Positions 32,992 through 41,501 of a stretch of 64,000 nucleotides of DNA are shown here, one piece after another. The DNA comes from Serratia marcescens (GTDB taxonomy: Bacteria > Pseudomonadota > Gammaproteobacteria > Enterobacterales > Enterobacteriaceae), in assembly GCA_015548865.1 (NCBI GenBank), contig JADMXW010000025.1, positions 22,019-86,018 of the forward strand. The letters run 5' to 3'. The translations under genes and the position numbers were made by a program. A model generated the notes under the pieces. The model ran no database searches. It saw only the letters and a list, made by a program, of their open reading frames with translations, and was not told where the DNA came from. Each line of letters starts with the position of its first letter. Position 1 is the first letter of the stretch.

Positions 32992-33240
32992 ATGGGAATC
33001 TTGTCCTGGGTTATCTTTGGGTTGATTGCGGGTATTCTGGCAAAATGGATCATGCCGGGAAAAGACGGTGGCGGATTTATTATTACTGTTTTGCTCGGCA
33101 TCATTGGCGCAGTGGTGGGCGGTTATATCAGCACCTTCTTTGGGTTTGGCCGCGTGGATGGTTTCAACATCGGCAGTTTCTGCGTTGCGGTGATTGGCGC
33201 TCTGGTGGTGCTGTTGGTGTTCCGTAAAATCCGATCGTGA
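32992..33240 (+). CDS. GlsB/YeaQ/YmgE-family small membrane protein
   Basis: 82 residues with three hydrophobic helices: about 3-18, 27-48 and 57-78. The family signature is visible: LIAGILAKWIMPGKDGGG, then VLLGIIGAVVGGYI, then IGAxVVLLVFRKI. Members are often stress-induced inner membrane proteins of unknown mechanism (also called transglycosylase-associated proteins, without enzymatic evidence). The ATG at 32992 follows GAGGTGGTT; longer in-frame starts lack a membrane signature. Confidence 0.85.
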   Translation: MGILSWVIFGLIAGILAKWIMPGKDGGGFIITVLLGIIGAVVGGYISTFFGFGRVDGFNIGSFCVAVIGALVVLLVFRKIRS

Positions 33241-33456
33241 TAGCACTCGGGAGATTGCTGACGAACCCTTTTCGGCATGCCCGTGCTTCCCGGTGAATCA
33301 CGGCGAGGGGCCATTATGGGGGGCATTCATGTACCCCATCCTACAGGCCGGCGCAAGCGCTGTTCTAATTTGCTCAATGCTAATTTGTCGGCGGCTTACG
33401 CCGCTACGACCCCATCGACGCACGTCGCCTCATCACAGATTTTGTCATCAGTCTGC

Positions 33457-33476
33457 GGCGGGATAAGTATCCCGCC
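33457..33476. terminator. Hairpin between convergent GlsB-like and lysE-like genes
   Basis: GGCGGGAT-AAGT-ATCCCGCC is a perfect eight-pair stem followed by TTTA on the plus strand and abutting the stop codon of the minus-strand gene. Confidence 0.55.
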
Positions 33477-33477
33477 T

Positions 33478-34095
33478 TTACCCCGGTAGATAAGGCCACA
33501 AAGTTAGACCGAGCAGCATCACTCCGCCGCCGATGTTGATGGTTGTTTCCATCGTTCGCATATTTACTGTGTGCGCTGAGCGCAACATGGCTTGCGTTGT
33601 CAGCAGTAACCATCCTCCCATGATAGAGATGTGCACTGTTGCTAACGCCATAAAATTAATCACGGTCTGTTCTGGTGACTGCATATCAAGCGTGCTGCCT
33701 GCAAACAGAGGCACCACCGTCACATACAGTAAAATCGCTTTAATATTGAGCACATTGGCAACATAGGCAGCGCGAATGCCGAATGTGTGGTCGGATTGCT
33801 GTGTCCGAGTCCCGCCTTGCCAGCCACGCTGTATCAGGCGTAATGCCAAATAAACCAAATACCCAGTGCCGAGCAGTGCCATTGCCTGCATCAGCGTTGG
33901 ATAGCGCATCAACAGCGCAGAGATCCCAATGCTTGCCAGTATCGCGTGCGTATAGATACCTAATGCAGTGCCAACAATAATGCGTATTACGCCACGTGAG
34001 CCCTGAGTCACTGCGTTATTGAGCGCTAGCGTAAAGCTGGCACCCGGAGACAGGGCGATGGGCAACATGGTCGCAATAAATCCGATAATATCCAT
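33478..34095 (-). CDS. LysE/RhtB-family amino acid exporter
   Basis: 205 residues and six predicted helices. The N-terminal signature PIALSPGASFTLALNNAVTQGSRGV fits the PGP-type exporter motif of the RhtB branch (homoserine, threonine, leucine or lysine export). A second conserved part, GTGYLVYLALRLIQRG, lies near 75-92. The exported solute cannot be predicted from sequence. It is a single gene. Confidence 0.85.
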   Translation of the reverse strand: MDIIGFIATMLPIALSPGASFTLALNNAVTQGSRGVIRIIVGTALGIYTHAILASIGISALLMRYPTLMQAMALLGTGYLVYLALRLIQRGWQGGTRTQQSDHTFGIRAAYVANVLNIKAILLYVTVVPLFAGSTLDMQSPEQTVINFMALATVHISIMGGWLLLTTQAMLRSAHTVNMRTMETTINIGGGVMLLGLTLWPYLPG

Positions 34096-34277
34096 GCGGT
34101 TAGCCGAAAATATATCTGTCTGCTGATGGTAGCGGATCGCGAGATGAAAGGCTGTGACAAGAAGAGGAGATTTGGCGTTGACGATTATACCTAGCTGAGC
34201 CTGGGGCAGACTGATGACGAAGCCACTTTACGCTTCGTCATCTTCTGCTTCCTTTGTGCCATCCTTGGCTTCCCTTG

Positions 34278-34363
34278 CGTCATCCCCGGCGAAAGCTGGG
34301 GATCTCTTTGAAGATAAACGCGTTTCTTCTGCAAGAGATTCCCGGCTTTCGCAGGAATGACAG
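34278..34363. repeat. Hairpin repeat with GTCAT-CC-GCGAAAGC ends, copy F
   Basis: The left end GTCATCCCCGGCGAAAGC and the inverse of the right end GTCATTCCTGCGAAAGC are imperfect inverted repeats of about 29 bases around a short centre. A second copy is at 43699-43779. The element sits between lysE and the end of the ABC ATPase gene, so it may end or protect that mRNA. Confidence 0.65.
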
Positions 34364-34422
34364 GTGCGATGGGAATTACTGTGTTATATCGGTTTGTCAA
34401 TAATCTCGCCTGGGCGAGGTAG

Positions 34423-35517
34423 TCAGTGGGTAACAATCACATCCAGCGCACGCAGATGCTCCGGTTGCCAAGACAGCATCAACTCCGTGCCGGGTTTCCA
34501 ATGTGTTTGGATTTCGCTGGCGGGTAGTTTCACCATAAAGGACGATTGTCCTGCAACTTCCGTCATCATGCGCACATGGTCGCCCAGATAGATAAATTGC
34601 TGGATACGTGCGCGAACTTGCTCTGCACCGGCAGTTAGCGGATTGGCATTGACACGAATACGTTCCGGACGGATGCACAGACTGATTTTTTTACCAGGTG
34701 AACTGGGGCGAACTTTGAGGGTGCGCAACACGGTGCCATCATCAAGCGTGGCCAGATAGTAATCCCCATCAGAGCCGCTTTGCGTTGCAACCAGCGTATT
34801 GTTTTCACCAATGAACTGCGCCACAAAGGTGTTCTGCGGACGTTCGTAAATATCACTCGGGCTGTCCATTTGCTGGATGATGCCATCGTTAAATACCGCA
34901 ACGCGGTTCGACATGGTCATGGCTTCGCTTTGATCGTGAGTGACGTACACCACGGTCAGATCTAACGATTCATGCAGCGCCTTGATCTCCAACTGCATGT
35001 GCTCGCGCAACTGTTTATCCAATGCACCCAGTGGCTCATCCATCAGCACCAGTTTTGGTTCAAACACCAATGCGCGCGCCAATGCTACGCGCTGCTGCTG
35101 TCCTCCGGACATTTGCGCCGGATAACGATCCGCTAACGTCGTCAGCTTTACACGATCCAGAACGCGATCGACCTTTTCTTTGATATCACTCTTGTTCATA
35201 CGGCGAATTGAGAGCGGAAACGCCAGATTTTCGGCAACGGTCATGTGCGGGAATAGCGCATAGTTCTGGAACACCATGCCAATGCCACGCTGGTGCGGCG
35301 GCAAGCTGTGCAGCGGAGTGTCTTTTAGCAGGATTTCGCCTTGAGTGGGGGTTTCGAATCCGGCCAGCATCATTAAACTGGTGGTTTTACCGGAGCCAGA
35401 AGGGCCTAACAGGGTCAAAAATTCCCCTTCCTGGATGTCCAAATTCAGATTTTTAACCACCAGGCGGTCGCCGTCGTAGGTTTTCTGAATATTTTTGAAG
35501 CTGACGTAGGTTCTCAT
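34423..35517 (-). CDS. PotA-like ABC transporter ATPase (polyamine/amino acid type)
   Basis: 364 residues. Walker A GPSGSGKTTS near 39-48, Q-loop near 90 (FQNYALFPHM), signature [15 protein letters not shown] near 140 and Walker B LVLMDEPLGALD near 160. The C-terminal TOBE domain (about 275-360) is of the PotA/FbpC type. It should power the permeases encoded at 41502-43635, which have no ATPase of their own. It lies 204 bases downstream of the MocR gene on the same strand. The start was set at MRTYVSF, where the PotA-type homology begins; an upstream Met is open but lacks similarity. Confidence 0.88.
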   Translation of the reverse strand: MRTYVSFKNIQKTYDGDRLVVKNLNLDIQEGEFLTLLGPSGSGKTTSLMMLAGFETPTQGEILLKDTPLHSLPPHQRGIGMVFQNYALFPHMTVAENLAFPLSIRRMNKSDIKEKVDRVLDRVKLTTLADRYPAQMSGGQQQRVALARALVFEPKLVLMDEPLGALDKQLREHMQLEIKALHESLDLTVVYVTHDQSEAMTMSNRVAVFNDGIIQQMDSPSDIYERPQNTFVAQFIGENNTLVATQSGSDGDYYLATLDDGTVLRTLKVRPSSPGKKISLCIRPERIRVNANPLTAGAEQVRARIQQFIYLGDHVRMMTEVAGQSSFMVKLPASEIQTHWKPGTELMLSWQPEHLRALDVIVTH

Positions 35518-35721
35518 TCGTCCAATCTCTCGCTTAACGGTATTATCACAGCCGTTATGCATAAAGCGTGCCCGTTCCATCAAACCGTTGTGTAACAACG
35601 TGGTTAAAAGTCAAAACAGGGCGTGAGAGATTATTCCTATGCTCCGTGGTGGGGCGTTGTCGGGGCGATTTGCATGGCTGTGGTGCAGTGTGCCACAGCC
35701 GTGACGCACGATAACAGGGCG

Positions 35722-37209
35722 CTAACGCGCCAGTCCGGTCAGTGGTTTCAGGCAGGTCACCACCACGTCAAAAGCGCGCACAATATCACTTTCTTCAACG
35801 CTGGCGTATCCCAGTAATAGCCCACGTTCAACGGTCGGACGCAGGTAGTAGCTGGAGAGCGGTTTTACCATGACACCATGGCGCAAAATGTGCGAACTCA
35901 GTAACACATCGTCTACGTGCGCAGGCAGCTTTAACAGCATATGTAGCCCGGCATTGCTGCGATCGCCGACAAATTCGCTACCAAGATGGGTTTCAATCAA
36001 TTGGGTGAGCAGGGCGCGTCGTCGGGCGTAAAGCAGCCGCATGCGCCGAATATGAGCGGCGTAATGCCCATCACGTATAAATTCGCTCAGGGTCGATTGT
36101 GTAAGCCAGTGCCCACCACGGTAGAGCTCGGCGTGGGCAACTTTGAGTTCCTGTGCCAACTGCGGCGGCAGCACCATGTAACTCACGCGCAAACCGGGGT
36201 ACAGCGTCTTGCTAAACGTGCCGATATAAATCACCGGAGCATGTTTTTTTAACCCTTGCAGCGCAGGTACCGGGTTTCCGGAGAAGCGGAATTCGCTGTC
36301 GTAATCATCCTCCACGATCCAGCTATTGTGCTCCTGCGCCAGTGCCAGCAGCCGTTGGCGGCGGGCCAGACTCATTACTGCACCCAGCGGGTACTGGTGT
36401 GAAGGTGTCACACAAATCAAGCGTGGTATGCGTCCGGGAGGCAGTGTCTCCGGTGGGGACATCCCCTGATCGTCCACGTTGATGGGCGTCACTCGCAATC
36501 CGTTAATGGTCAGCACGTTGCGCATGCCCCAGTAGCATGGATCTTCAATCCATGCGGTATCTCCAGGGTTACACAGCATCTTGGCCAGCAGGTCCATTCC
36601 CTGATGGGTCCCTTCGGTGATCAACACTTGCTCCGGCGTACACTCGACAGAGCGGGCCACGCGCAAATACTCCGTCAGCGCCAACTGCAACTCCGGACTG
36701 CCACCCATCGGAGAATAGGAGAGCTGTTCCGGTTTCATGCGCCGCATCAAGCGTGTTTGCGTGCGCCGCCAGAGATCGTGCGGAAAGCTGGCAATATCAG
36801 GAATGCCCGGCATGAAAGCGCCCCATTGGCGCGTTGACGCACCAGCGTAGCCCAACAGATGCATACCGCGCTGGGATAGCGTAGGCGCTGCGGAGTGTGA
36901 TGAACCTTCCTGCGCATCGGGTACGCGCTCCATATTGCCATCCGGAAGTTGTTCAGTCACAAAGGTGCCACTGCCAGGGCGGGTTTCGATGTACCCCTCT
37001 GCCAGCAGTTGTTCATACGTTGCCAGCACGGTATTGCGTGACAGGGTGAGCTGTTGCGCCAGATCGCGGGATGAGGGTAAACGACTGCCGGGCGTGATAG
37101 CGCGCGCCAGTATGGCCTGACGCAGCGTATCGTATAACCGCTTATTCAGGGTACCAGACGTCTGTTTCACTAACCGTTGCATCAATAAGTCAGTAAGTAG
37201 CGAGCGCAA
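35722..37209 (-). CDS. MocR/GabR-type regulator (GntR HTH fused to aminotransferase domain)
   Basis: 495 residues. A winged helix-turn-helix of GntR type (about 18-85; LPSSRDLAQQLTLSRNTV) is joined by a linker to a fold-type I PLP domain (about 120-480). The PLP lysine lies in GTFSKTLYPGLRV near 325, and VEDDYDSEFR provides the Asp of the cofactor pocket. GabR-like proteins use PLP-GABA adducts to switch on gabT-gabD. The gene is divergent from gabT, as in GabR systems. The start codon appears to be TTG at 37209, with AAGGA six bases upstream. Confidence 0.87.
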   Translation of the reverse strand: MRSLLTDLLMQRLVKQTSGTLNKRLYDTLRQAILARAITPGSRLPSSRDLAQQLTLSRNTVLATYEQLLAEGYIETRPGSGTFVTEQLPDGNMERVPDAQEGSSHSAAPTLSQRGMHLLGYAGASTRQWGAFMPGIPDIASFPHDLWRRTQTRLMRRMKPEQLSYSPMGGSPELQLALTEYLRVARSVECTPEQVLITEGTHQGMDLLAKMLCNPGDTAWIEDPCYWGMRNVLTINGLRVTPINVDDQGMSPPETLPPGRIPRLICVTPSHQYPLGAVMSLARRQRLLALAQEHNSWIVEDDYDSEFRFSGNPVPALQGLKKHAPVIYIGTFSKTLYPGLRVSYMVLPPQLAQELKVAHAELYRGGHWLTQSTLSEFIRDGHYAAHIRRMRLLYARRRALLTQLIETHLGSEFVGDRSNAGLHMLLKLPAHVDDVLLSSHILRHGVMVKPLSSYYLRPTVERGLLLGYASVEESDIVRAFDVVVTCLKPLTGLAR

Positions 37210-37236
37210 AGTGGATCCTTCAAATTGTATGAACTG

Positions 37237-37259
37237 GCTCTGGATTATAGAACCAGAGC
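37237..37259. promoter_or_regulatory. Palindromic operator candidate between mocR and gabT
   Basis: GCTCTGG and CCAGAGC, perfect seven-base arms with a nine-base spacer, stand 28 bases upstream of the regulator and about 105 upstream of gabT. Position and symmetry suit self-control by the MocR protein. Confidence 0.5.
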
Positions 37260-37364
37260 GGGCATTAATAAAAAGAGATTTGATAACGGGTCTGTCGCCA
37301 TCTCATCCACCGGCCCGTCAATAATACCTGTGCTTTGGGTGCGAATGTAATCGGGAGCTGAAAA

Positions 37365-38630
37365 ATGAGTAATAGCGAACTGAATCAACGCCGTTTAGCC
37401 GCTACACCGCGTGGTGTGGCTGTCATGTGTGATTTTTATGCGGCGCGTGCCGAGAACGCCACGCTGTGGGATGTGGAAGGTAACGAATACATCGATTTTG
37501 CTGCCGGTATCGCCGTACTGAACACCGGTCACCGTCACCCGAAAATTGTGGACGCGGTGCGCAAACAACTGGATTGCTTTACCCATACCGCTTATCAGGT
37601 GATTCCTTACGGCAGCTACGTCGAGCTGGCTGAGCGTATCAATGAGCGTGCCCCCATCGAAGGCACCGCTAAAACCGCCTTCTTCACCACGGGCGCCGAA
37701 GCCGTAGAAAATGCCGTGAAAATTGCCCGTGCCTACACCAAGCGCCCTGGCATCATCGCCTTTAACGCGGCGTTTCATGGCCGTACGTTGCTGACGTTAA
37801 CGCTGACCGGCAAAGTGGCACCGTATTCTACCGGCGTTGGTCCATTCCCCGGTTCGATTTTCCATGCGCTGTACCCGAATGAAGCGCGTGGCATCTCGGT
37901 TGAACGCGCGCTGGAGAGCTTGGATATTTTACTGCATACCGATATTGGTGCCGATCAGGTTGCTGCCATCATTCTTGAACCGGTTCAAGGGGAAGGCGGT
38001 TTTGTCCCAGCGCCACCGGAATTCATCACGGCCATTCGAAAAGTGTGCGATGAGCACGGCATCCTGCTGATTGCTGACGAAGTGCAAACGGGTTTTGCTC
38101 GTACCGGTAAACTGTTTGCCATGGAATATTACGCAGAGAAAGCGGATTTGATCACCATGGCGAAAAGCTTAGGGGGCGGGTTCCCGATTTCTGGCGTAGT
38201 CGGTCGCGCTGAGGTAATGGATGCTCCCGGCCCTGGCGGATTGGGCGGTACCTATGCGGGTAACCCGCTGGCCGTTGCTTCTGCGCTGACCGTGCTCGAT
38301 ATTATCGATGAAGAACAGCTGTGCCAACGTGCGCAACGTCTTGGCGCGCAGTTAGTGGAAACCTTGCAAGGTGCCAAAGTATTTTGTCCGGGGATTGTGG
38401 CGATTCGCGCCCAAGGGTCAATGGTTGCCGTCGAATTTAACGATCCGGCGACCGGTAAGCCTTCAGCTGAACTGACGCGCCGGTATCAACAGGCTGCGTT
38501 GGAGCAAGGTCTGCTACTGTTAACGTGTGGGGTACACGGCAATGTGATCCGCTTCCTGTACCCACTGACCATCCCCGATGCGCAGTTCAGTCAAGCGCTG
38601 AAGATTTTGACCAGCGTGTTGGCGAAGTAA
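37365..38630 (+). CDS. gabT: 4-aminobutyrate aminotransferase GabT
   Basis: 421 residues (E. coli GabT 426). Transfers the amino group of GABA to 2-oxoglutarate, giving succinate semialdehyde. A class-III aminotransferase with the pattern TTGAEAVENAVKIARAYTKR near 105, the Asp of IADEVQTGFARTG near 235, and the PLP lysine in TMAKSLGGGFP near 264. The residues GGTYAGNP near 292 are typical of GabT/PuuE. ATG has GGGAG upstream. It is followed by gabD after 13 bases, so they form one operon. PuuE-type activity on the same substrate cannot be excluded. Confidence 0.92.
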   Translation: MSNSELNQRRLAATPRGVAVMCDFYAARAENATLWDVEGNEYIDFAAGIAVLNTGHRHPKIVDAVRKQLDCFTHTAYQVIPYGSYVELAERINERAPIEGTAKTAFFTTGAEAVENAVKIARAYTKRPGIIAFNAAFHGRTLLTLTLTGKVAPYSTGVGPFPGSIFHALYPNEARGISVERALESLDILLHTDIGADQVAAIILEPVQGEGGFVPAPPEFITAIRKVCDEHGILLIADEVQTGFARTGKLFAMEYYAEKADLITMAKSLGGGFPISGVVGRAEVMDAPGPGGLGGTYAGNPLAVASALTVLDIIDEEQLCQRAQRLGAQLVETLQGAKVFCPGIVAIRAQGSMVAVEFNDPATGKPSAELTRRYQQAALEQGLLLLTCGVHGNVIRFLYPLTIPDAQFSQALKILTSVLAK

Positions 38631-38643
38631 CCAGAGGAATATT

Positions 38644-40095
38644 ATGCAATTGAAAAACAACGTGCTTTTTCGTCAGCAATGTTTGATCGACGGTGAATGG
38701 CAGAACAGTGAACGGGGTGACACCCTTGAGGTGACCAACCCGGCGACAGGGGCAGTGCTCGGTTCTGTACCATTAGTGACAGCGTCACAAACATCGACAG
38801 CCATTGCAGCAGCGGAAGAGGCGCTGGTGAGTTGGCGGGCTTTAACGGGGAAAGCCCGGGCGAGCCTGTTGCAAGCATGGGCACGCCTTATTGTAGAAAA
38901 TCAGGATTCGCTGGCCGCAATTCTTACGGCTGAGCAGGGCAAACCGTTGGCGGAAGCGAAAGGTGAAATCACGTATGCTGCCTCGTTTATTGAATGGTTT
39001 GCCGAAGAGGCAAAACGCATTGAAGGCAGCGTCTTGCAGACACCGCAGGGGCATCAACGCCTGCTGGTGATCAAGCAGCCGATAGGCGTGTGTGCTGCTA
39101 TCACGCCGTGGAATTTCCCGGCGGCAATGATCACGCGCAAAGTGGGGCCAGCTCTGGCCGCGGGTTGTACCATGATTGTCAAACCGGCAGAGCAAACACC
39201 GTTTACGGCATTAGCACTGGCGGAACTGGCTAATCAGGCGGGCATTCCTCGCGGTGTGTTGCAGGTGATCACCGGTGAAGCGGCTGATGTAGGCAAAGTG
39301 CTTTGTGACAGCCCTGTGATTCGTAAGCTGAGTTTTACCGGTTCGACGGAAGTTGGCCGTATCCTGATGGCGCAGAGCGCGCCAACAGTGAAAAAACTGT
39401 CGCTGGAACTCGGTGGTAATGCACCGTTTATCGTGTTTGATGATGCAGACCTAGAATCCGCAATCAAAGGTATTTTGGCGTCGAAATTCCGTAACAGCGG
39501 CCAAACGTGCGTCTGTGCTAACCGTATTTACGTGCAACAGGGCATCTATCCGGCGTTAAAACAGCGTTTAGTCGAAGAAGTTGAGAAACTGAACGTCGGC
39601 GAAGGAACGCAACCGGGTGTAACCCAGGGGCCGCTGATCGATGCCGATGCGGTGGACAAAGTCGAGCAACATATTGCCGATGCGTTGGGCAAAGGCGCGA
39701 CGTTACTCACCGGGGGCAAGCTGCATGCGCTGGGCGGCACTTTCTTTACGCCGACTGTGATTGCCGATGTCACACCGCAAATGCGGTTTGCACGCGAAGA
39801 GACCTTTGGCCCCGTGGCTCCGCTGTTTCCGTTCAAAGATGATGCAGATGTTATTGCCATGGCGAATGACACCGAATTTGGTCTGGCGGCCTACGTGTAC
39901 ACGCGCGATGCCGTGCGTCAATGGAAAGTACCGGAAGCGTTGGATTACGGCATGGTGGGTATCAATACCGGTCTTATCTCTAACGAAGTGGCCCCGTTTG
40001 GCGGTGTGAAACAGTCAGGTTTAGGACGTGAAGGCTCGCGTTTTGGTATTGAAGATTATCTGGAGATGAAATATCTCTGCGTAGATTTATCGTGA
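38644..40095 (+). CDS. gabD: NADP-dependent succinate-semialdehyde dehydrogenase GabD
   Basis: 483 residues (E. coli GabD 482). Oxidises succinate semialdehyde to succinate. Aldehyde dehydrogenase family: ITPWNFPAAMITRK near 150, cofactor loop FTGSTEVGR near 235, catalytic Glu in LELGGNAPF near 255 and catalytic Cys in NSGQTCVCANR near 288. Ribosome site AGAGGAAT before the ATG. It would also accept the aldehyde from the kinase-phospholyase route proposed for the downstream operon. Confidence 0.94.
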   Translation: MQLKNNVLFRQQCLIDGEWQNSERGDTLEVTNPATGAVLGSVPLVTASQTSTAIAAAEEALVSWRALTGKARASLLQAWARLIVENQDSLAAILTAEQGKPLAEAKGEITYAASFIEWFAEEAKRIEGSVLQTPQGHQRLLVIKQPIGVCAAITPWNFPAAMITRKVGPALAAGCTMIVKPAEQTPFTALALAELANQAGIPRGVLQVITGEAADVGKVLCDSPVIRKLSFTGSTEVGRILMAQSAPTVKKLSLELGGNAPFIVFDDADLESAIKGILASKFRNSGQTCVCANRIYVQQGIYPALKQRLVEEVEKLNVGEGTQPGVTQGPLIDADAVDKVEQHIADALGKGATLLTGGKLHALGGTFFTPTVIADVTPQMRFAREETFGPVAPLFPFKDDADVIAMANDTEFGLAAYVYTRDAVRQWKVPEALDYGMVGINTGLISNEVAPFGGVKQSGLGREGSRFGIEDYLEMKYLCVDLS

Positions 40096-40341
40096 TGCCA
40101 AGGTGACACGGTGGGGAACCTGTTTCTTGCCGTGCCACATTCTGGCGCGATGTTGGTGGAAATATCCGCCTTTTCCTGGTGCAGTGCGTAATGTGATGCA
40201 CCACAAGAAAGCAAAAAATGCTGTTATAGGATGTAGCAGCCAGCCATAAAAATTCCCTATGCCTTTTTCAGGCTTCAATCGCGGTAATTCAGCTAATCAG
40301 CCAGGAGTATTCCGAATTCATGGCACAGATTATGCTTTTTA

Positions 40342-40362
40342 TTTGATGCATGATGCATCAAA
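40342..40362. promoter_or_regulatory. Palindromic operator, site 1 of 3 (core GATGCAT-G-ATGCATC)
   Basis: A perfect 21-base palindrome with arms TTTGATGCAT and ATGCATCAAA around one G, 60 bases upstream of the transporter operon. The same core is found before the SDR gene and before the GntR gene, which points to one regulator, most likely the GntR/FCD protein at 47288-47971. The rest of the 326-base gap shows nothing else. Confidence 0.75.
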
Positions 40363-40421
40363 AATTTTTGTGATGGGTACAGCCCGTTTTTTACGTTGAC
40401 GAACTCTCCAGGAGCCGCACT

Positions 40422-41483
40422 ATGTTGACCAAGAAGTTACCGTCCAAGATGTCCGCAGTGAAAAAAATTGCGCTCTCCGCGCTGGTTACTGCCATGGCTT
40501 CACAGGCCTATGCCGAAACCGTAACCGTTGTCTCGTTTGGCGGCTTGAACAAGGACGCTCAGGATAAGGCCTTCTACAAACCTTTCGCTGCGGCGGGTAA
40601 GGGAACGGTAGAGGCGGGTGAATATAACGGGGAAATGGCCCGTATTCGCGCGATGGTTGAAACCGGCCAGGTGGGCTGGGACGTGGTCGAAGTAGAGGGT
40701 CCAGAATTGGTTCGCGGCTGTAACGAAGGGATGTTTGAGCCGTTGGATTGGAAAAAACTGGGTAACCCGGCTGACTTTGTGCAGGGCGCGGTTTCTGAGT
40801 GTGGTGCGGGGATATTCCTTTGGTCTACCGTACTCACGTACAACGCGGCCAAATTACCGCAGGCGCCGAAAAGCTGGGCCGATTTCTGGGATGTGAAAAC
40901 CTTCCCTGGCAAACGTGCGCTGCGTAAAAGCGCCAAGTTTACGCTGGAATTTGCGCTGCTGGCTGATGGCGTAAAACGCGAAGATCTCTACAAAGTGCTG
41001 GCAACCCCTGCCGGTGTCGATCGCGCTTTCAAAAAGCTGGACCAAATCAAACCGAATATCCAATGGTGGGAATCTGGCGCACAACCGCTGCAATGGCTGG
41101 TGTCTGGCGATGTAGTGATGACCTCCGCTTACAATGGTCGCGTCACCGCTGCGCAGAAAGAAGGGCATGACTTCCGTATCGTGTGGAATGACAGCATTTA
41201 CGATCTCGACAGCTGGGCCATCGTCAAAGGCACCAAACACAAAGCGCTGGCGGAGCAGTTTATCGCCTTTGCCAACCAGCCGGAAAACCAGAAAGTGTTT
41301 GCAGAAACCATCCCTTATGGCCCAACCCACACCAAAACAACCAGCCTGATTTCACCCGACGTGGTGAAAAACTTGCCGACCGCACCGGATAACCTGGCAC
41401 AGGCCTTGCAGGTAGATACTGAGTTTTGGATTGACCACGGTGAAGAACTGGAACAGCGCTTTAACGCCTGGGCCGCGCAGTAA
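40422..41483 (+). CDS. PotD-like periplasmic substrate-binding protein
   Basis: 353 residues. Signal peptide to about 31 (ALVTAMASQAYA). The mature protein is of the spermidine/putrescine-binding type (SBP class with SFGG near 38, EYNGEMARIRAM near 68, WDVVEVEGPEL near 85 and WWESGAQPLQWLVSGDVVMTSAYNGR near 215). It should deliver an amine or amino acid to the permeases that follow. The acidic and aromatic pocket residues of true PotD cannot be verified by eye. Ribosome site AGGAG seven bases from ATG. Confidence 0.87.
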   Translation: MLTKKLPSKMSAVKKIALSALVTAMASQAYAETVTVVSFGGLNKDAQDKAFYKPFAAAGKGTVEAGEYNGEMARIRAMVETGQVGWDVVEVEGPELVRGCNEGMFEPLDWKKLGNPADFVQGAVSECGAGIFLWSTVLTYNAAKLPQAPKSWADFWDVKTFPGKRALRKSAKFTLEFALLADGVKREDLYKVLATPAGVDRAFKKLDQIKPNIQWWESGAQPLQWLVSGDVVMTSAYNGRVTAAQKEGHDFRIVWNDSIYDLDSWAIVKGTKHKALAEQFIAFANQPENQKVFAETIPYGPTHTKTTSLISPDVVKNLPTAPDNLAQALQVDTEFWIDHGEELEQRFNAWAAQ

Positions 41484-41501
41484 GTTAGTTTTGCCGTATC
41501 T

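Noticed and set aside
33241..33456. Segment with GCGCAAGCGCTGTTC reminiscent of the ERIC-like inserts
   Set aside because: Neither ERIC end nor the central palindrome is present, so the likeness is too small to call a repeat copy.
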